Shown here in pieces: positions 22,857 to 34,400 of a DNA stretch of 64,000 bases (positions are counted from its first letter, which is position 1; each line of letters starts with the position of its first letter). The stretch is from Phoronis australis. Its lineage: Eukaryota; Phoronida; Phoronidae. The notes below the pieces were generated by a model. The model was not told the origin of the DNA and did no database searches. It saw nothing but the letters and a program-made list of their open reading frames with translations. The stretch is from contig NMRA01000006.1 in NCBI GenBank assembly GCA_002633005.1, positions 2,115,881 to 2,179,880 on the forward strand, in the 5' to 3' direction. A program made the position numbers and the translations under genes.

Positions 22857-25324
22857 TGATAATGATAATGAGAATAATCATTATTTATAGAGGATAAAAT
22901 ACAATAGATATAAAACATGCTTTAGCCAAAGGCTAATATAGAGCATGGTCCTCTACAGCAAAAATTAATTCAAACAAATTAAGATAGATTAATAGATTAA
23001 ATAAGTTGTATTAAATTAAACAGTATTTACAAATTGGATTTACAGACTGAATTAAAAATAAATAAATAAAAACTTTTATATGGTATATATATTTATATTT
23101 CAACATCAACGTCGCATATCACATCTGACGCAGCCAAGTCAAGTTATTTTTTGAAATTCATACTGGTACGGGAATTGGGGATAGTTAGGCCTATAAAAGA
23201 TCTTTAACCCAGCCGCAGAGCGTCGAAAGCCGCGCACCGTACCAGTGACTGCTGGCAACTCACCGGGACTCAACTTTAACATCTTTCGCCGCAGAGATAA
23301 CAACTCTTGGGCTGTCTCCGGTGAGTCCATTCTTTGTTGAATGATGTTTAGATAAATTAAAAAAAATTGGAGTGACAAAATGGAAGGACAGCTATGATTG
23401 ACCACAGGTAACTAAATGACATAGTCAACGAACTAGAACAATTGACTTGTGTTAGTAAAAAATGTTTTGCTAATTTTGTCTTTGCAGTTGTAACATGAAG
23501 CTGAATATGGATTATTTGATTCACAAAATCTGGGAGGAACTGGCCTTAATCATCGTCTATACTAAGAAGCGTGGTGAACACCCCGATCTCGAAAATGGAC
23601 TCATCCTGCGTTCTAACTGTACAGTGGAGCATGTGGTTAGTGACGACTCAAACTTTGTGTTACAAATCTTTCAGTGATATCCAATAAGTTTTCTTCAAGG
23701 ATTTTCCGAATGCATTAACTATCCTTTCATAATACTGTTGCACTTGTCCGGGTCAGTGCTAAGGGGCCCGTTCCAAGAAACTGACTTAAGTTCATTTTTA
23801 ACTTAAGTCTAAGATTTGTCTCAACTTCCAAACTTTGAAACTTTCAAACAAAGTAAGCTTAGTAAAAATTAAGAAAAAACTGAACCTAGAAACTTTCTTG
23901 AAATGGGCGCGACAATAAGTTTTATCTTAAAATTGGTTGAAATTTGTGATTTGTCTTAGCTTGTCAGTTTTCTTGGAATGGACCCCAGGGCTCTTAAATT
24001 AGGGATCTCAATGATCAGGCAGTGAGCGCTTAACTAAGCGTGGGGGGTTAATACCAAATTTTTGAAAATTCGGGGGTGGGGAATGTTAACCTGAACGGTT
24101 GATTCCAGTAAACGTGGTGAACTCGCATGCAAAAGTCATGTAAAACACTGTAGGAGTCTATGTACATGTGTTTTCTGCCCAAATAAGATGTGGTAATACT
24201 GTAACTCTTTGATTGTTTTTTACTCTAAGGTAAGCGAGTTTTGTATGGTTTGGGTCCTGAAATTCCAGTGAGGTGTGTGTCTTCAATGACATGGATGCTT
24301 TTCAAGGAAGTTTTGATCGAATAAATCAGTGGTTGGACGAACCTGGGTGTTAATAAATTAAAATTTTGCGAATTTTTGAGCTGGAAATTTAGCAGAACTT
24401 GGGCGTTAACCTGGACAAGTACAATATATCGTGGGGGTAAGCAACCAAACAGGTATTACTTGCAGCTTCAGGGGAGGTGAGAACGAATAGTTTCCCCAAC
24501 AATCTGGAATTCATTGCTCTATCCTCCACTTTGAGATTTGATGGTGAGCAGATAACTTGACAAGGGGGGGGGGGNTTGTGGGTAGTGTTGACAGAAGACG
24601 GTCAAACTAATGTAATAAAAACTGAAGGTGGGATTTAAATTTTTAATTTGGGGATCCGTAGTTTTTCTGGCATAGCTGTTTACCTATGTGCTTATTGCAC
24701 AATACACGCCTTAAGTATTGAGAAAATATAACCCATAGTCACTTATTGTCAATTTTCTTTTGGTATCCAGAATAAAGTTATAGCGAAGGTGACCTAGTCA
24801 TTCTGAGAATTTAGCCCCTGTAATAGTTATTATCAGTCATTTTTGTGGTATTGCGTGTTGTTAGATTGTCTTAAGGAAATCCTGGCTTTACTAATGGTAT
24901 GTTTTTGTTTTAGTGTCATGTTGTTCACAGAACGTTAGTCGAACAATTCAAGTATGCACTGGTATGGGTAAGTATATTTTCATTTAATTCTTTAGTACTC
25001 GGAAGAAATTTCATGTGAAGCGCTAAGAGTGTAGTTGGCAAAGCCACATCACCTTATTGACTCATTATGATAGTAATCTGTTGCATGGGAATACCACCAG
25101 ATGGAGTATTCAAAGCTGTAAATTTTGTAAGTGTATGGTTAATTTTAAAAAGTGTTCCGATTAATTAATTTGGACTGGTATTTGTGGTAGTTCTTATTTA
25201 GGTATTTGCAATAACACTAAATTTTACCATTTTCCAGGGACGAAGTACAAAGTTCAACCCACAGAGGGTCGGTCTGACACATGCCATGTCTCACGAAGAT
25301 GTTATTCAGATCGTCAAGAAATGA
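13488..25324 (+). CDS. DRG2: Developmentally regulated GTP-binding protein 2
   Basis: DRG2 is an Obg-related GTPase that acts with the DFRP2/RWDD1 partner on translating ribosomes. Thirteen exons join in phase to 364 residues, exactly the human length: 13488-13551, 15996-16084, 17603-17674, 18030-18119, 18951-19011, 19893-19983, 20693-20765, 21604-21694, 22064-22161, 22537-22613, 23488-23635, 24914-24967 and 25238-25324. The N-terminus [20 protein letters not shown] is identical to human DRG2 and separates it from DRG1. GTPase motifs are present: G1 GFPSVGKS, split between exons 3 and 4; G3 DLPGIIEG; G4 NKID. The insert [10 protein letters not shown] and the C-terminal TGS domain ending [17 protein letters not shown] are intact. 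Candidate AATAAA signals lie far downstream, at about 26962 and 27057. The gene converges on TNRC6. Confidence 0.97.
13835..13845 (-). promoter_or_regulatory. YY1-like motif in DRG2 intron 1
   Basis: CCGCCATCTTG (reverse complement CAAGATGGCGG) matches the established YY1 consensus. It lies about 280 bp downstream of exon 1 in a locally GC-richer stretch, where promoter-proximal YY1 sites are common. Binding is inferred from the motif only. Confidence 0.4.
15138..15433. mobile_element. MITE with ~37-bp inverted ends, DRG2 intron 1
   Basis: The left end (15143-15179) contains GGCAAGGTGAGTGTCAG and CCCAGATTTTGC. The right end (15391-15427) is its near-perfect reverse complement. Flanking TGTAAC/GTTACA bases extend the symmetry. 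The interior has more hairpins, including CAGCTAGCTGG and TAGCCCCTAG/CTAGGGGCTA. At about 296 bp with no coding capacity, it is a clear non-autonomous inverted-repeat element. Confidence 0.8.
15651..15795 (+). mobile_element. tRNA-derived SINE
   Basis: A pol III A-box-like TGGCCTAGTGGG (15659-15670) is followed by a B box GGTTCAAGTCC (15703-15713), at tRNA-like spacing. The intervening bases do not fold into a good tRNA, and the 3' part runs on into unrelated AT-rich sequence ending near an A-rich stretch. This is the layout of a tRNA-related SINE, not a functional tRNA gene. It sits in DRG2 intron 1. Confidence 0.7.
16200..16395. repeat. Dispersed repeat related to 31.8 kb
   Basis: The block GGGTTTGCAAAGAACTGACG followed by CCACGCTCGGC resembles GGGCTTGCAAAGAACTGACA and ACACGCTCGAC at 31800-31845, where it leads into a 41-bp minisatellite. 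Here only one unit is present. Confidence 0.5.
16680..16870. repeat. Dispersed intronic repeat, copy A
   Basis: This sequence is diverged but collinear with 18420-18620 in a later DRG2 intron. Shared pieces include ACACCAGG, GCCAAGGCAG, a TTTCAA-TCAAACAAAGG block and a GTTGCTT segment followed by GAAGAAAG. The class is unknown. Confidence 0.5.
18420..18620. repeat. Dispersed intronic repeat, copy B
   Basis: This is the second copy of the repeat at 16680-16870, with the same order of short conserved blocks. Confidence 0.5.
18921..18960 (+). repeat. Duplicated 3' splice site of DRG2 exon 5
   Basis: A 20-bp unit containing TATATTCCAGTATAAC occurs twice in tandem, so two nearly identical acceptors (AG at 18929-18930 and 18949-18950) lie 20 bp apart. 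Only the second keeps the DRG2 frame ([13 protein letters not shown]); the first would add 20 nt and shift it. Confidence 0.85.
22823..22965 (-). repeat. ATAATG microsatellite with retroelement-like flank
   Basis: A (GATAAT)n-type microsatellite lies at about 22823-22876. Reading on the minus strand, it is preceded by TTGTATTTTATCCTCTA and an AGCCTTTGGCTAAAGC hairpin. A microsatellite tail after such a segment resembles the 3' end of a LINE-type element inserted in the minus orientation. No reverse-transcriptase coding sequence was seen, so the assignment is tentative. Confidence 0.4.
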
Positions 25325-26039
25325 AAATTGTGCTTACATGTGTGGAAACTGATTATACTGCGGACACATTACATGCATAAGCAGTTACCCTTATTCTTAA
25401 GCGTATTATTTTGATGAAGAACATGTTGACAGCTAACAAATGGAAACTCATTTTTAGAACGTCCAAAGTCGTCTTAACGCTTTGATGAAATGAGTTAGAG
25501 ACAGGCAACTGTGGAAAAAGTCTGGTCACCGCTCATAAGGATCTTCTTGAGATTGTACAATTGTTAGTTGGTTCCCACACATGCTTTCTAATACCATTTG
25601 ACACACCTAAAAATGGGAGTTTCTAATCTGGTTGCAGATTGTTTAATAGAAGATGTATAACTTCGCAACATCTTGCGTACTCTCGCTTCATGGTCCTTTT
25701 CCTTCTGGTTAGTTCTAACCTTTACACGGGCACCACAAGTCGTTGTGAAGGCATTAGCAGCCAGCAGGTTGTCTGGCTGACATTTACTAACAGCTCAAAA
25801 TATAATTTCCGCATCGTAGCGGCTAATCATGTCAGCGGCATAAATGACTATTATAGTAAAAAATTAGAGTGGCTTGAGCGCCTTTCGAATTTTCTTGTTA
25901 ATTTGCCTTCATTGTCAGTCAGGAGGGAAGGTTACTCATAGAATTTAGCTACCGCCCAGCAGTCATGGCGGGAAATTCCGGGTCACTTTGACCAGGTGGT
26001 TTTATTATGTACTCTAGCTATGTCTTAAGTGACACTTGA

Positions 26040-26760
26040 AAATGGTTTTATGCGCCCACATATTTATATGTGGACGCATTATGCCGTTATCTCCATCCGT
26101 CTGGCGCCCGCTGCTCTATCTCGAAAAGCCTTTGACTAAAGTTCATGAAATTTGTCACATATGTTCCGTTCATGAATGGGACGGCATGAGCGAACTTTCG
26201 AACGGATCTGACTACCGGTGTGCCCCCTAGTGGCATTTTTAGTTTTTTTACGCTTACCTTTGTATCTTCAAAAGTCCTGAACGAATTTTCATGAAATTCG
26301 GTATGTAGGCACCTATTAGTGAGATGACCCCTCCATCAACCAAACCGCTTAAAGGATGATTGTGAAAATTGACATGTATGTGCTTACTATGAAGAGGACG
26401 GTTGACGATGATTTTTCGATTTCGACTACTGTGGCGCCTCCTAGTGGCAATTTTCTTTTTTTGCAACTATGGCTGTATCTCCTATTACTGTTTGCAGGAT
26501 CTTTACTTAATTTAGCAAGTGTATTTTTATGATGTCAACTACGGATGACGACTTTCGGACAGATCTGACTACTGCTGTGCCCCCTAGTTGCAATTTTAAT
26601 TTTTACGTTCAACTCAGTATCTTCAAAGGTCCTCAACAGATTTTTCATAAAATTTTAAATATAGGCATCTATAGGTGTGATGACACTATCTTCCTGTTTT
26701 TGGATGGACTTTAGGTATTTTGCACCACCTAGTGACCTCTTTTTGGTGTCCACCCCTATT
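26040..26760 (-). repeat. Repeat array with CTCF-like motifs
   Basis: Diverged units recur here. Each has a TGCCCCCTAGTGGCA-like block, a T-rich run, TATCTTCAAARGTCCT and TTTTCATRAAATT. CTCF-like blocks start at 26220, 26434, 26577 and 26722. The reverse complement of the unit occurs at 57.99-58.32 kb and 63.40-64.00 kb, so it is a dispersed family. No protein-coding frame is shared between units. Confidence 0.75.
26220..26233 (-). promoter_or_regulatory. CTCF core-motif match
   Basis: The minus strand reads CCACTAGGGGGCAC, which fits the established CTCF core CCASYAGRKGGCRS at all 14 positions. It lies within the repeat array between DRG2 and TNRC6. Occupancy is inferred, not shown. Confidence 0.5.
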
Positions 26761-27360
26761 ATCAACCAAATCATTTGGAAATTGACATGTTCTCAGTGTG
26801 AAGGTAACAACAGACGACTTCCAGGTGGATCCAACGGACACTGCCCACTAGTTTTTGCAGACATTGAAATTCAGACGGAGTTCACGTGTAGTATTGAAAA
26901 CGTAAACAAGAAGCATCATGACCCACCTATGTAAGAGTTTACCTCTACTTTGTTACAATGGACAATAAAAATCAATTATATGGTTTGAGGTCTTTGCCAT
27001 CATGTTTGGATCTGTTGCTTAAATAATGCAATCATTGCCAACCGTTTTATCATTGTAAATAAATTTCATTAAAGGTGGCGAAGAACTCAAGGAAATTTGT
27101 TTTCCCTTCCTGCAGCTTTGCCAAGGTTAATCATTAGCCAGGTGTGGATTGGTTCAATTTACATTTTGGCAGTCATACTAGGCGAAAGGCAAACCGCTGC
27201 TCAGTTGTTACTACAGTACAAATACTACCAAGTGTTCAAAATAAAACAATCGGTTAAGTAGAAGAGGCCTAGGACAAGGTCCTATGTACCCTCAATTTAT
27301 TATATCACCATTAGCCAATACAGCTCATCAGTATAGCTGCACCACACAAGACACACAATA

Positions 27361-27374
27361 CTGACACCTAGTGG
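27361..27374 (-). promoter_or_regulatory. CTCF-like motif, one mismatch
   Basis: The minus strand reads CCACTAGGTGTCAG, one mismatch from CCASYAGRKGGCRS. It stands alone between the 26-kb repeat array and the TNRC6 3' end. Confidence 0.35.
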
Positions 27375-27989
27375 TGTCTACAGTGTTGACATATCAGTAA
27401 CTCCTATAGATTCTAGAATTCAGTGCAAGAGTCCGTTTTCTCTCAAAAGTCCATCAACACTAGATAAGTCTTGGATATTTTTAGTGCCTCTTGCAGTGAA
27501 TGCACAACCCATTAGGCCATGGAACAAACAAATGACCAGATTATTCATTTGGTTAAAAAACATTAAGCACAAAAATGTCGTCATTATCGTCTTCAAATAC
27601 AAAGAGCACAGAAAACCCTGATGGACGTGGGAGACATTATTCATCATCGGAGTGGCAAAGAACGTTTTTCTTATTAAGCAAATCACTAGCATGAAAGACA
27701 CTGGTTTACTACAATAATAAATTCTCTTCAATAAAATGTGCTATTAGCTTCCTAGAAACGTTTAGCACCACAATAAGGTTCGTAGCATTTTCGAGAATAT
27801 TTTTTTGGTGTTCTTTGCACTCGGAATGCAATATCTCCAGAATAACACAGACAGACCTATCAAATACTGTTCCCACATAACAGGGTGATTAAAATGCAAG
27901 GAGAGATCATCAAAGTTAAGATAATGTTTTTACATGCCTCAGCTGCGCACCGACACCATAGGATGCATGGGCAGCTCTACACGGCTGGT

Positions 27990-28421
27990 CTACATGGTCT
28001 CGCCCAGCAGTCCACCCGGAATCAGATTCATCCCCTGCGGGTCGTCAAAGTTGGAGCCCCACAGACTCCCCCCTCCCATGCCACCCCAGGGGCTGCCCGA
28101 ACCGCCACCCCCTCCACTCCAGTGCCCCCCACCCCGACCGTACGGACCGGCTGAGCGCGGGGGTGGGCCGCCCGCCCACAGGCTGTGTGAGGGGGGCGGA
28201 GCACGAGTGACCTGGATCAGTCGTGATACTTCATCTTCCGTGGCAAAGTCGACGAGCATGGCACTGTTGCCTAGCATGCACATGTTGAGAGACTTCTGAG
28301 CTTTTAAAGCCTGCTCTTGCGTGGAGTATTGCACGATAGCTTGGCCACTGTTTGGAATATTGATGAAGCTCAACAGTGGACCGTGCTGAGAGCAGAGAGC
28401 TCTCAGAGTGTTTTCATCAAT
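27990..28421 (-). CDS. TNRC6: TNRC6 last exon: most of RRM and W-rich tail
   Basis: This exon starts IDENTLRALCSQHGPLLSF, matching human [20 protein letters not shown], and carries the rest of the RRM. A Gly/Pro/Trp-rich tail (WSGG, SPWGG, SLWGS) follows, ending LLGETM before the stop. Exon 28735-28671 supplies the first RRM strand, PWLVLKNLTSQ. C-terminal tryptophans of this kind bind CCR4-NOT in known homologues. Confidence 0.93.
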   Translation of the reverse strand: MDENTLRALCSQHGPLLSFINIPNSGQAIVQYSTQEQALKAQKSLNMCMLGNSAMLVDFATEDEVSRLIQVTRAPPPSHSLWAGGPPPRSAGPYGRGGGHWSGGGGGSGSPWGGMGGGSLWGSNFDDPQGMNLIPGGLLGETM

Positions 28422-31400
28422 CTAAAACAGATGAGCAACACAGTGTACTTACAGTTAATCATTGTAGGTTTGTTCACTGTCTAAACTGAAACACTTCTCC
28501 CAAAGTCACAGGAGAACGAGGCAACCTTGTAAACATAAAACTCAAGAAATCAAGTACTGCCATCATGTCCAGAAGTTCAGTGAGCAGGCGCAGGTAACTA
28601 AATGATATAAATGAGCACAGATTTTGGCAAGAAACACCTCACTGCCACATTTCAAGGAGGAAACACTCACCTGACTAGTCAAATTCTTTAGAACCAACCA
28701 AGGAGAAAGTGGACGGCCGTCCCAGGATCCACCCACTGAAATCAAAAACAAGACACCATAAAAACCCCAATTTCTACAAATTCTACAGGCAACATTAAAC
28801 TAAATTACGTTAAATAAATGAAAGTTTAAGTTTTATGTTAATCAGAGACTAAATTAATACACTGCTAGTGTGAACAGAACAAAAATATAACAGAACAGCT
28901 GCAACTTAGAAACAATGCACATAACTGGGAAACAAAATTACAGTGCACAACGGACGTTGACCATTGCACTGTCTAAGGATTTATTTACTAACTTGATAAC
29001 ATACTCTGTGAAGATCTTTCACCAGGGGCCCAGGACAGGCTGCGGTTGAAGCCAACGCCAGATCCGGAGGAGTTGGAGCCCCAGCCGCCTGCGGAGGACT
29101 TGGGGAGGAGGCCAGGAGGCGGGCGCGATGACTGCATGCCAAGGCCCGACTTGCTGGGAGCACCCCACAGCTCGCTGGAAATAGAGTTGCGTGAGTTTAC
29201 TGTCTTGAGGTCGGCGATGGTGGAGGCGCGACTGGCTAAGGACGAGAGGTGGTTGGAGTCGATAGTGTTGAGGCTGTGCGTGCGTGAGCTCAGTACGCTG
29301 CCGGGCGTGATCGTCGGGTCTTCCTCCACGTTCTTCGTGGCGAAGCCCTGCCACGGCTGACCGGGCACAAACTCGGGAATCTCTGGAATATCACTGACGG
29401 CGGAGGTTGTCGGTACGGCGGACAGTGATGACACCACTGCCGAAATGGGAGATTCTGTCTCCTTACTGGACCCCGGGGCGGCCGAGGAGGTTATGGCACT
29501 GGAGGCGGTTGACCAGTCGCGCGAGCCGCCGAGCGGGGGCAGGCCCCACGACGATCCGCTGGTGCTGGTGTTGGAATCATCTGGTTTGTCAGGGTTGAGA
29601 TTGGGTGTGGAATGCGATTGGTGTAGACTAGGCTTACCCAGCCCTCCCTCCTCCTTGTCCTGGTGCTGAAGCCAGTCAGTGAGGCGGGACTTGGGCTGCT
29701 TCGGTGCCGCACCTGGGTCCTGGCTAATAGTCATGTTGTTGAACTCCTTCTGGACGGAGGCCACCTGCGGGTTGAGAGTAGTCTGCAATAGAGAAGGCAT
29801 AAGTGACATGACCACGACATAGAAATATTGAGAACAGTAAGCTAGGAAACAAAACCCAACACCAATCCCTCACATCACAAGAAGAGAATTTGGTCAAGGC
29901 CTATTGAGGACTGAGGCCCGTTTCAAGACTTAAAGATTTCCAAGACTTCAGACCATGAAATTTGGGCTATGTCAAGAGGCAAGGCGAAATTCATAAAATA
30001 CCGTTTCATAAACACAAAGTTGGTTTTTGGTCTTAACACAGACAGAAAAGAATTCCGTTTTTGACATAGGTGAGCATACGCACAGCATTTTCGGTGCCTG
30101 TTGCTAATTCACAAAACTGAGGAAGGCGGTGAGTGAAACATGGTTTCAAGAATAATCCCGGACTTGAAACTTTAAATGGGAATCTATTAGCATTTTTGAT
30201 GAAACCAGGATCTTGTTTATTTGATAACACCCTAATATGGCTGAAAAGTATCACTTAACATGTGCTGGATAGTCACACTTCATTGCCTCTACAGTACTTT
30301 GCCCAGTTCCCAAATCGAAAGCAGATCTTCAATTTGACATTGTATTGACATTAAATTTTTAATGATAGTGAAAACATCAACATAACTTGTTCCTCAACAA
30401 TTTAAACTGACGATAGTCTAAAATTTTGGTCATTAAGACCATAAGTCCAATTAAGCATTTTCCGTACAATCTAACTTTCAGTCTCGTAATAGAGTTTGAT
30501 CTCTAGAAATTCACGACACATGGAAGTTGGCCCAATTTTGCTCTACGTTAAGACAGAAACAGTTTCACGAATCAGGCCTCTGGTCAGCTAAGCCAGAGCA
30601 AAAATATCTCAAAAGCGTCCATCACTTCCATACTTTTAATTTAAAAAAAAAGCCACGACTGAAACATGAGCTAAACCCAACAGCCCTGCATATGAGCAGT
30701 CTAAACACATTTGTTAACTATAGCCCTTGATCAATAACTGACCTTTCAAAACAGACAAAAACTGATGCATGTGCATCGCAGGGAAGACACAAACAGGATA
30801 CCTCACATGTCACCTAGTGGAAGTCATGCATTTTGTTTACTGTGAACCATTCCAGGTGACTCTGCATGTAGTTTGCATTAAATAAGGTCGACTGCAAACT
30901 ACACTAGGGGGGAGGTGTGCACTTACCCGCTGAATCTGCTGTTGGAACTGCATCATCTTTTGCCGTTCCACCTTAAGCTGGTGTTGATACTGTTCATACT
31001 GGAGCCGTGCATTGGGGTAGCTGCCCTTGTTCTGACTGATCTGCTGCAGCAGGTTGGTCAGTTGACGCTCGTTGGTATAAGACTGCAAGACAAAATGGCA
31101 GGTGTCATTGAAGGTCATGCCACACAATCATCCAACAGATCCTGGGATCTGAGCGCAGTACATATCTTTTCGTCACCACTTCGGCGGGGACTCTGAATGA
31201 ATTCATTTGGATTTCGCATGATCAATCTTAATACCTTAACAGGTATTGATTTTAAGAGCAAAAATTTGGTTTACTGTAGTCAAGTTTAACAGCCACCCAA
31301 ACATCAAGGGTTTACTAATCTGACCAAACTGAGCACATCAGCCACCAAAAGAAGTTTGAAGAATGTAAAAAAAATTGACTCAAAAATTTCAGCTAGTTTC

Positions 31401-34400
31401 AATACAATAAAGACACAGCATCAATGAAAACAGTTGTAGCTGAAGTCGTAACAGCTCGGCGGCACATTTACCTGCAGGAATCCCTGTAGAGAGACAAGAA
31501 GTGGCATGGTGATCTGCTGTTGCAGTATCTGAGGGTTGAGGTGGCCCGTCTGGATGGCCACCTGCAGTTGGCGCAGCATCTGCTGCTGCATCATGGTTGA
31601 GTTGTTGCCCGGGCCGCGGATGGCTGTGCCTGGTAACAACAAAGGGTCAACTTGAAACATCTGCAAACTATTGCACATTATACAAATCAGGGTGACCAGC
31701 TATGGGAATAGCATAAAACGGTCAAAATTCAAAGTGGATATAATCCGTACCCATCACATACTGTTATGTAATTGGTTTCTCCGAAGAGACGTGATTCCTG
31801 GGCTTGCAAAGAACTGACAGTTCATTATTGCTCGACAACACGCTCGACGACCAACAAGGCATTGTTACAAGCTCGATACCACGCTCGACGACCAACAAGG
31901 CATTGTTACAAGCTTGATACCACGCTAGACGACCAACAAGGCATTGTTACAAGCTTGATAACACGCTAGACGACCAACAAGGCATTGTTACAATTTGAAA
32001 TGAGAACAGAACAAAGTATTAATGCAACAATCACTTGCGGGCATGATACTAGAGTGAAAATGAAACAACCGCGCACTAGCAGTCATTAAGACAGAGTTTT
32101 ACAGACCAAATACAGAAGATGGACCAGCCGATTGCAATTTGCTACCTGAAGGCATGCCACCCTGGGGTCCTGGTCGCATGCCCGGCTGCTGCTGATGTTG
32201 CTGTTGCTTGTTGTTAATACTGGGTGGGCCACGGTTCATGGGAAATTGAGCACTGGACAGAGTATTGGCGGAGGAGAATGGCGGTGGCTGGAACTGACCA
32301 ATGTCCATCGGGGGCATGTCGCCGCGCAGAGCACCACTTTGTTGAAGTTCGGCTGGAAGACGGGACAAGAGACGAGAATGGAACATGGGAGGTGCAAAAA
32401 CAAACTCTAGTTCAAGTACTCCGCTCTTCAGCTTAGTTGAATTTTGCCTTACATGGACAGTGTATCTCACTCCAACTGGATTTGACTTACTTGAAACTGT
32501 TACACTAGTCTCGATTAAAACATACAAAGATCGAGGATATGACGAAATCGAAAAAGGGAGGTAAAGTCCCAAGACATTATCGATGTTTTATGTACTAAAC
32601 TGAATTCATGCCAACCATTTCACCAACGGAATAGATACAACATTCGTAAAGTTTTGAAAAGCTAATCGGAGACGATTCGCCAAACCTCCTCTCACCAAAA
32701 AGAAATCAATAACACAATCAGCACGTAACATCAACACACACACACGCACACACACAAACTCAGGAAACAAGACCTCCTAGACAGCTACACAGCACCAACT
32801 CACCAATGGCATTATCCAGATTCATGTCATTGCTGATTATTGCTGCAGTGGCCTGATCCTTTGACACGCCCAAGTTCATCAGCAGCTGAATCATGCGGCT
32901 CCTCATATGTGGCTGGTTGGAGCCGTACGATGGTTTCATGCTGGGCGGCATGCCGCCGCCGCCGCCACCCATGGAGGTGTTGTTGGAGCCCTGGAACATA
33001 GAAGGATGTTGAGGCTACAACACCCATGAAGGATACATATAAGCAAAGGTAGATGGAATAATGGACATTATAGCTGAACCATGCACTTCCGTATTTCAGG
33101 TTAAGTAGGACGAATTTCTAGAAAACGACAGGATGCAGCTCTGTGAAAGTATACAATTGATAAAAGCCTGTAGACACCAACCTGTCATTAATTGGGTCAC
33201 ACAACCATGTCTTTATTGTAAAAGTTTCAGGAAAAAAGAAAAGCACATTCAAAACAATGTGCTGGATTACAGTATAAGCAGATATTTTTGAATTTTAAAA
33301 AAGCACAAGAAAAGCTAGCGCTTCCTATCCAAATTTCATATCTACATAGGCGCATAGCGAAATTCAATTCAAAGCCAACAGCATAAGTGCAAGCAGTCAT
33401 GGTGCGATTGAAAAATAAAGAAATTAGGTCGCATCGCATTCAAGTTTCGGTTAACTTCCATATTAAAGGCTGGAGTCAACTATGATGGTTGAACTGGTGC
33501 AGTAGACGTACCCTGCGCATGTTGTTGAAGCCTGCCTTGCTGCTCCATGAAGAATTGGCACCTTGTGGGTTCCACTCGTCAATGGCCGTGTCCCAGTCAT
33601 TGTCACCCGATGGGTCACCACTCATCTGTAATGACAGCAAACAGTTCTTGTCTTGCGCTACACAATGACAGCCAGCAACGAATAGATAGCGCCACCTTTG
33701 GACTGAATATAGACAGGCGGGGGGGGGGGGGGGGGNGGGGGGAAGGTAATAAACACAGTTGAACAGTGGTCAAGGCCCGCACCGTTACCAAAGAACCTGA
33801 ACTCCAACCACAGGGACAACTTTAGTACGATTCAACTGTGCTATACAGTTTCTGCGCCGCATGAATTACAGCATAGACAGTTCACCCCACAATAGTAGGC
33901 CAACACTCTCTAGCCTTTCCACTACAACAAAACCAACCACGATGTCCTTTTCTGAGCTTAATAAGAATAATGAAGCTTATTATTTAAGTCTAGACAACTA
34001 AATGAGAATTACTGATACAAAATACAATATTGATCACAGCTTCAGCAGTCAAAAATAGCCAATTTCAAAGTAGGATTAAATAAGAATGCAGCGGTTTATT
34101 AAGCATTAAAATAACATCTGAGAGCTCCATGTCGACAACAGTACATCCATCAATGTCAACGTGCTTTATTTAACAACTCAACATTTTGTGAGGATTGGAA
34201 CATTGGATCAAAACACTTGACAAACTTACGCCACTGTGTGAAAATAGATGTCCCGAGGTAATACTAATACTGATACTAAAAAGCACTGAACATGATTTCA
34301 AACCAATCCTACATACAAAAAGCCAGAGGTCTCTGGCCAAGTTACTACACATTGTAAGGGTACCCTGTTAGTGGCTGTAGTTCAGGTTCCATGGTAGGAG

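Larger units (their letters stand above)
25325..27989. other. Convergent DRG2-TNRC6 intergenic region
   Basis: This region holds the 3' UTRs of the two converging genes. AATAAA-type signals on the + strand are near 26962 and 27057. One on the - strand (TTTATT on +) lies near 27295 and may serve TNRC6. The middle (26.04-26.76 kb) is a repeat array described separately. A 100-codon open frame at 25639-25941 resembles no known protein and probably lies in the 3' UTR. Confidence 0.55.

Noticed and set aside
23139-23405. 88-codon minus-strand open frame in a DRG2 intron
   Set aside because: It may belong to a retroelement remnant near the 22.8-kb microsatellite, but no reverse-transcriptase or nuclease motif was seen.
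25639-25941. 100-codon plus-strand open frame after DRG2
   Set aside because: It lies in the likely 3' UTR, has no upstream splice signal or family likeness, and its hydrophobic N-terminus alone is not evidence.
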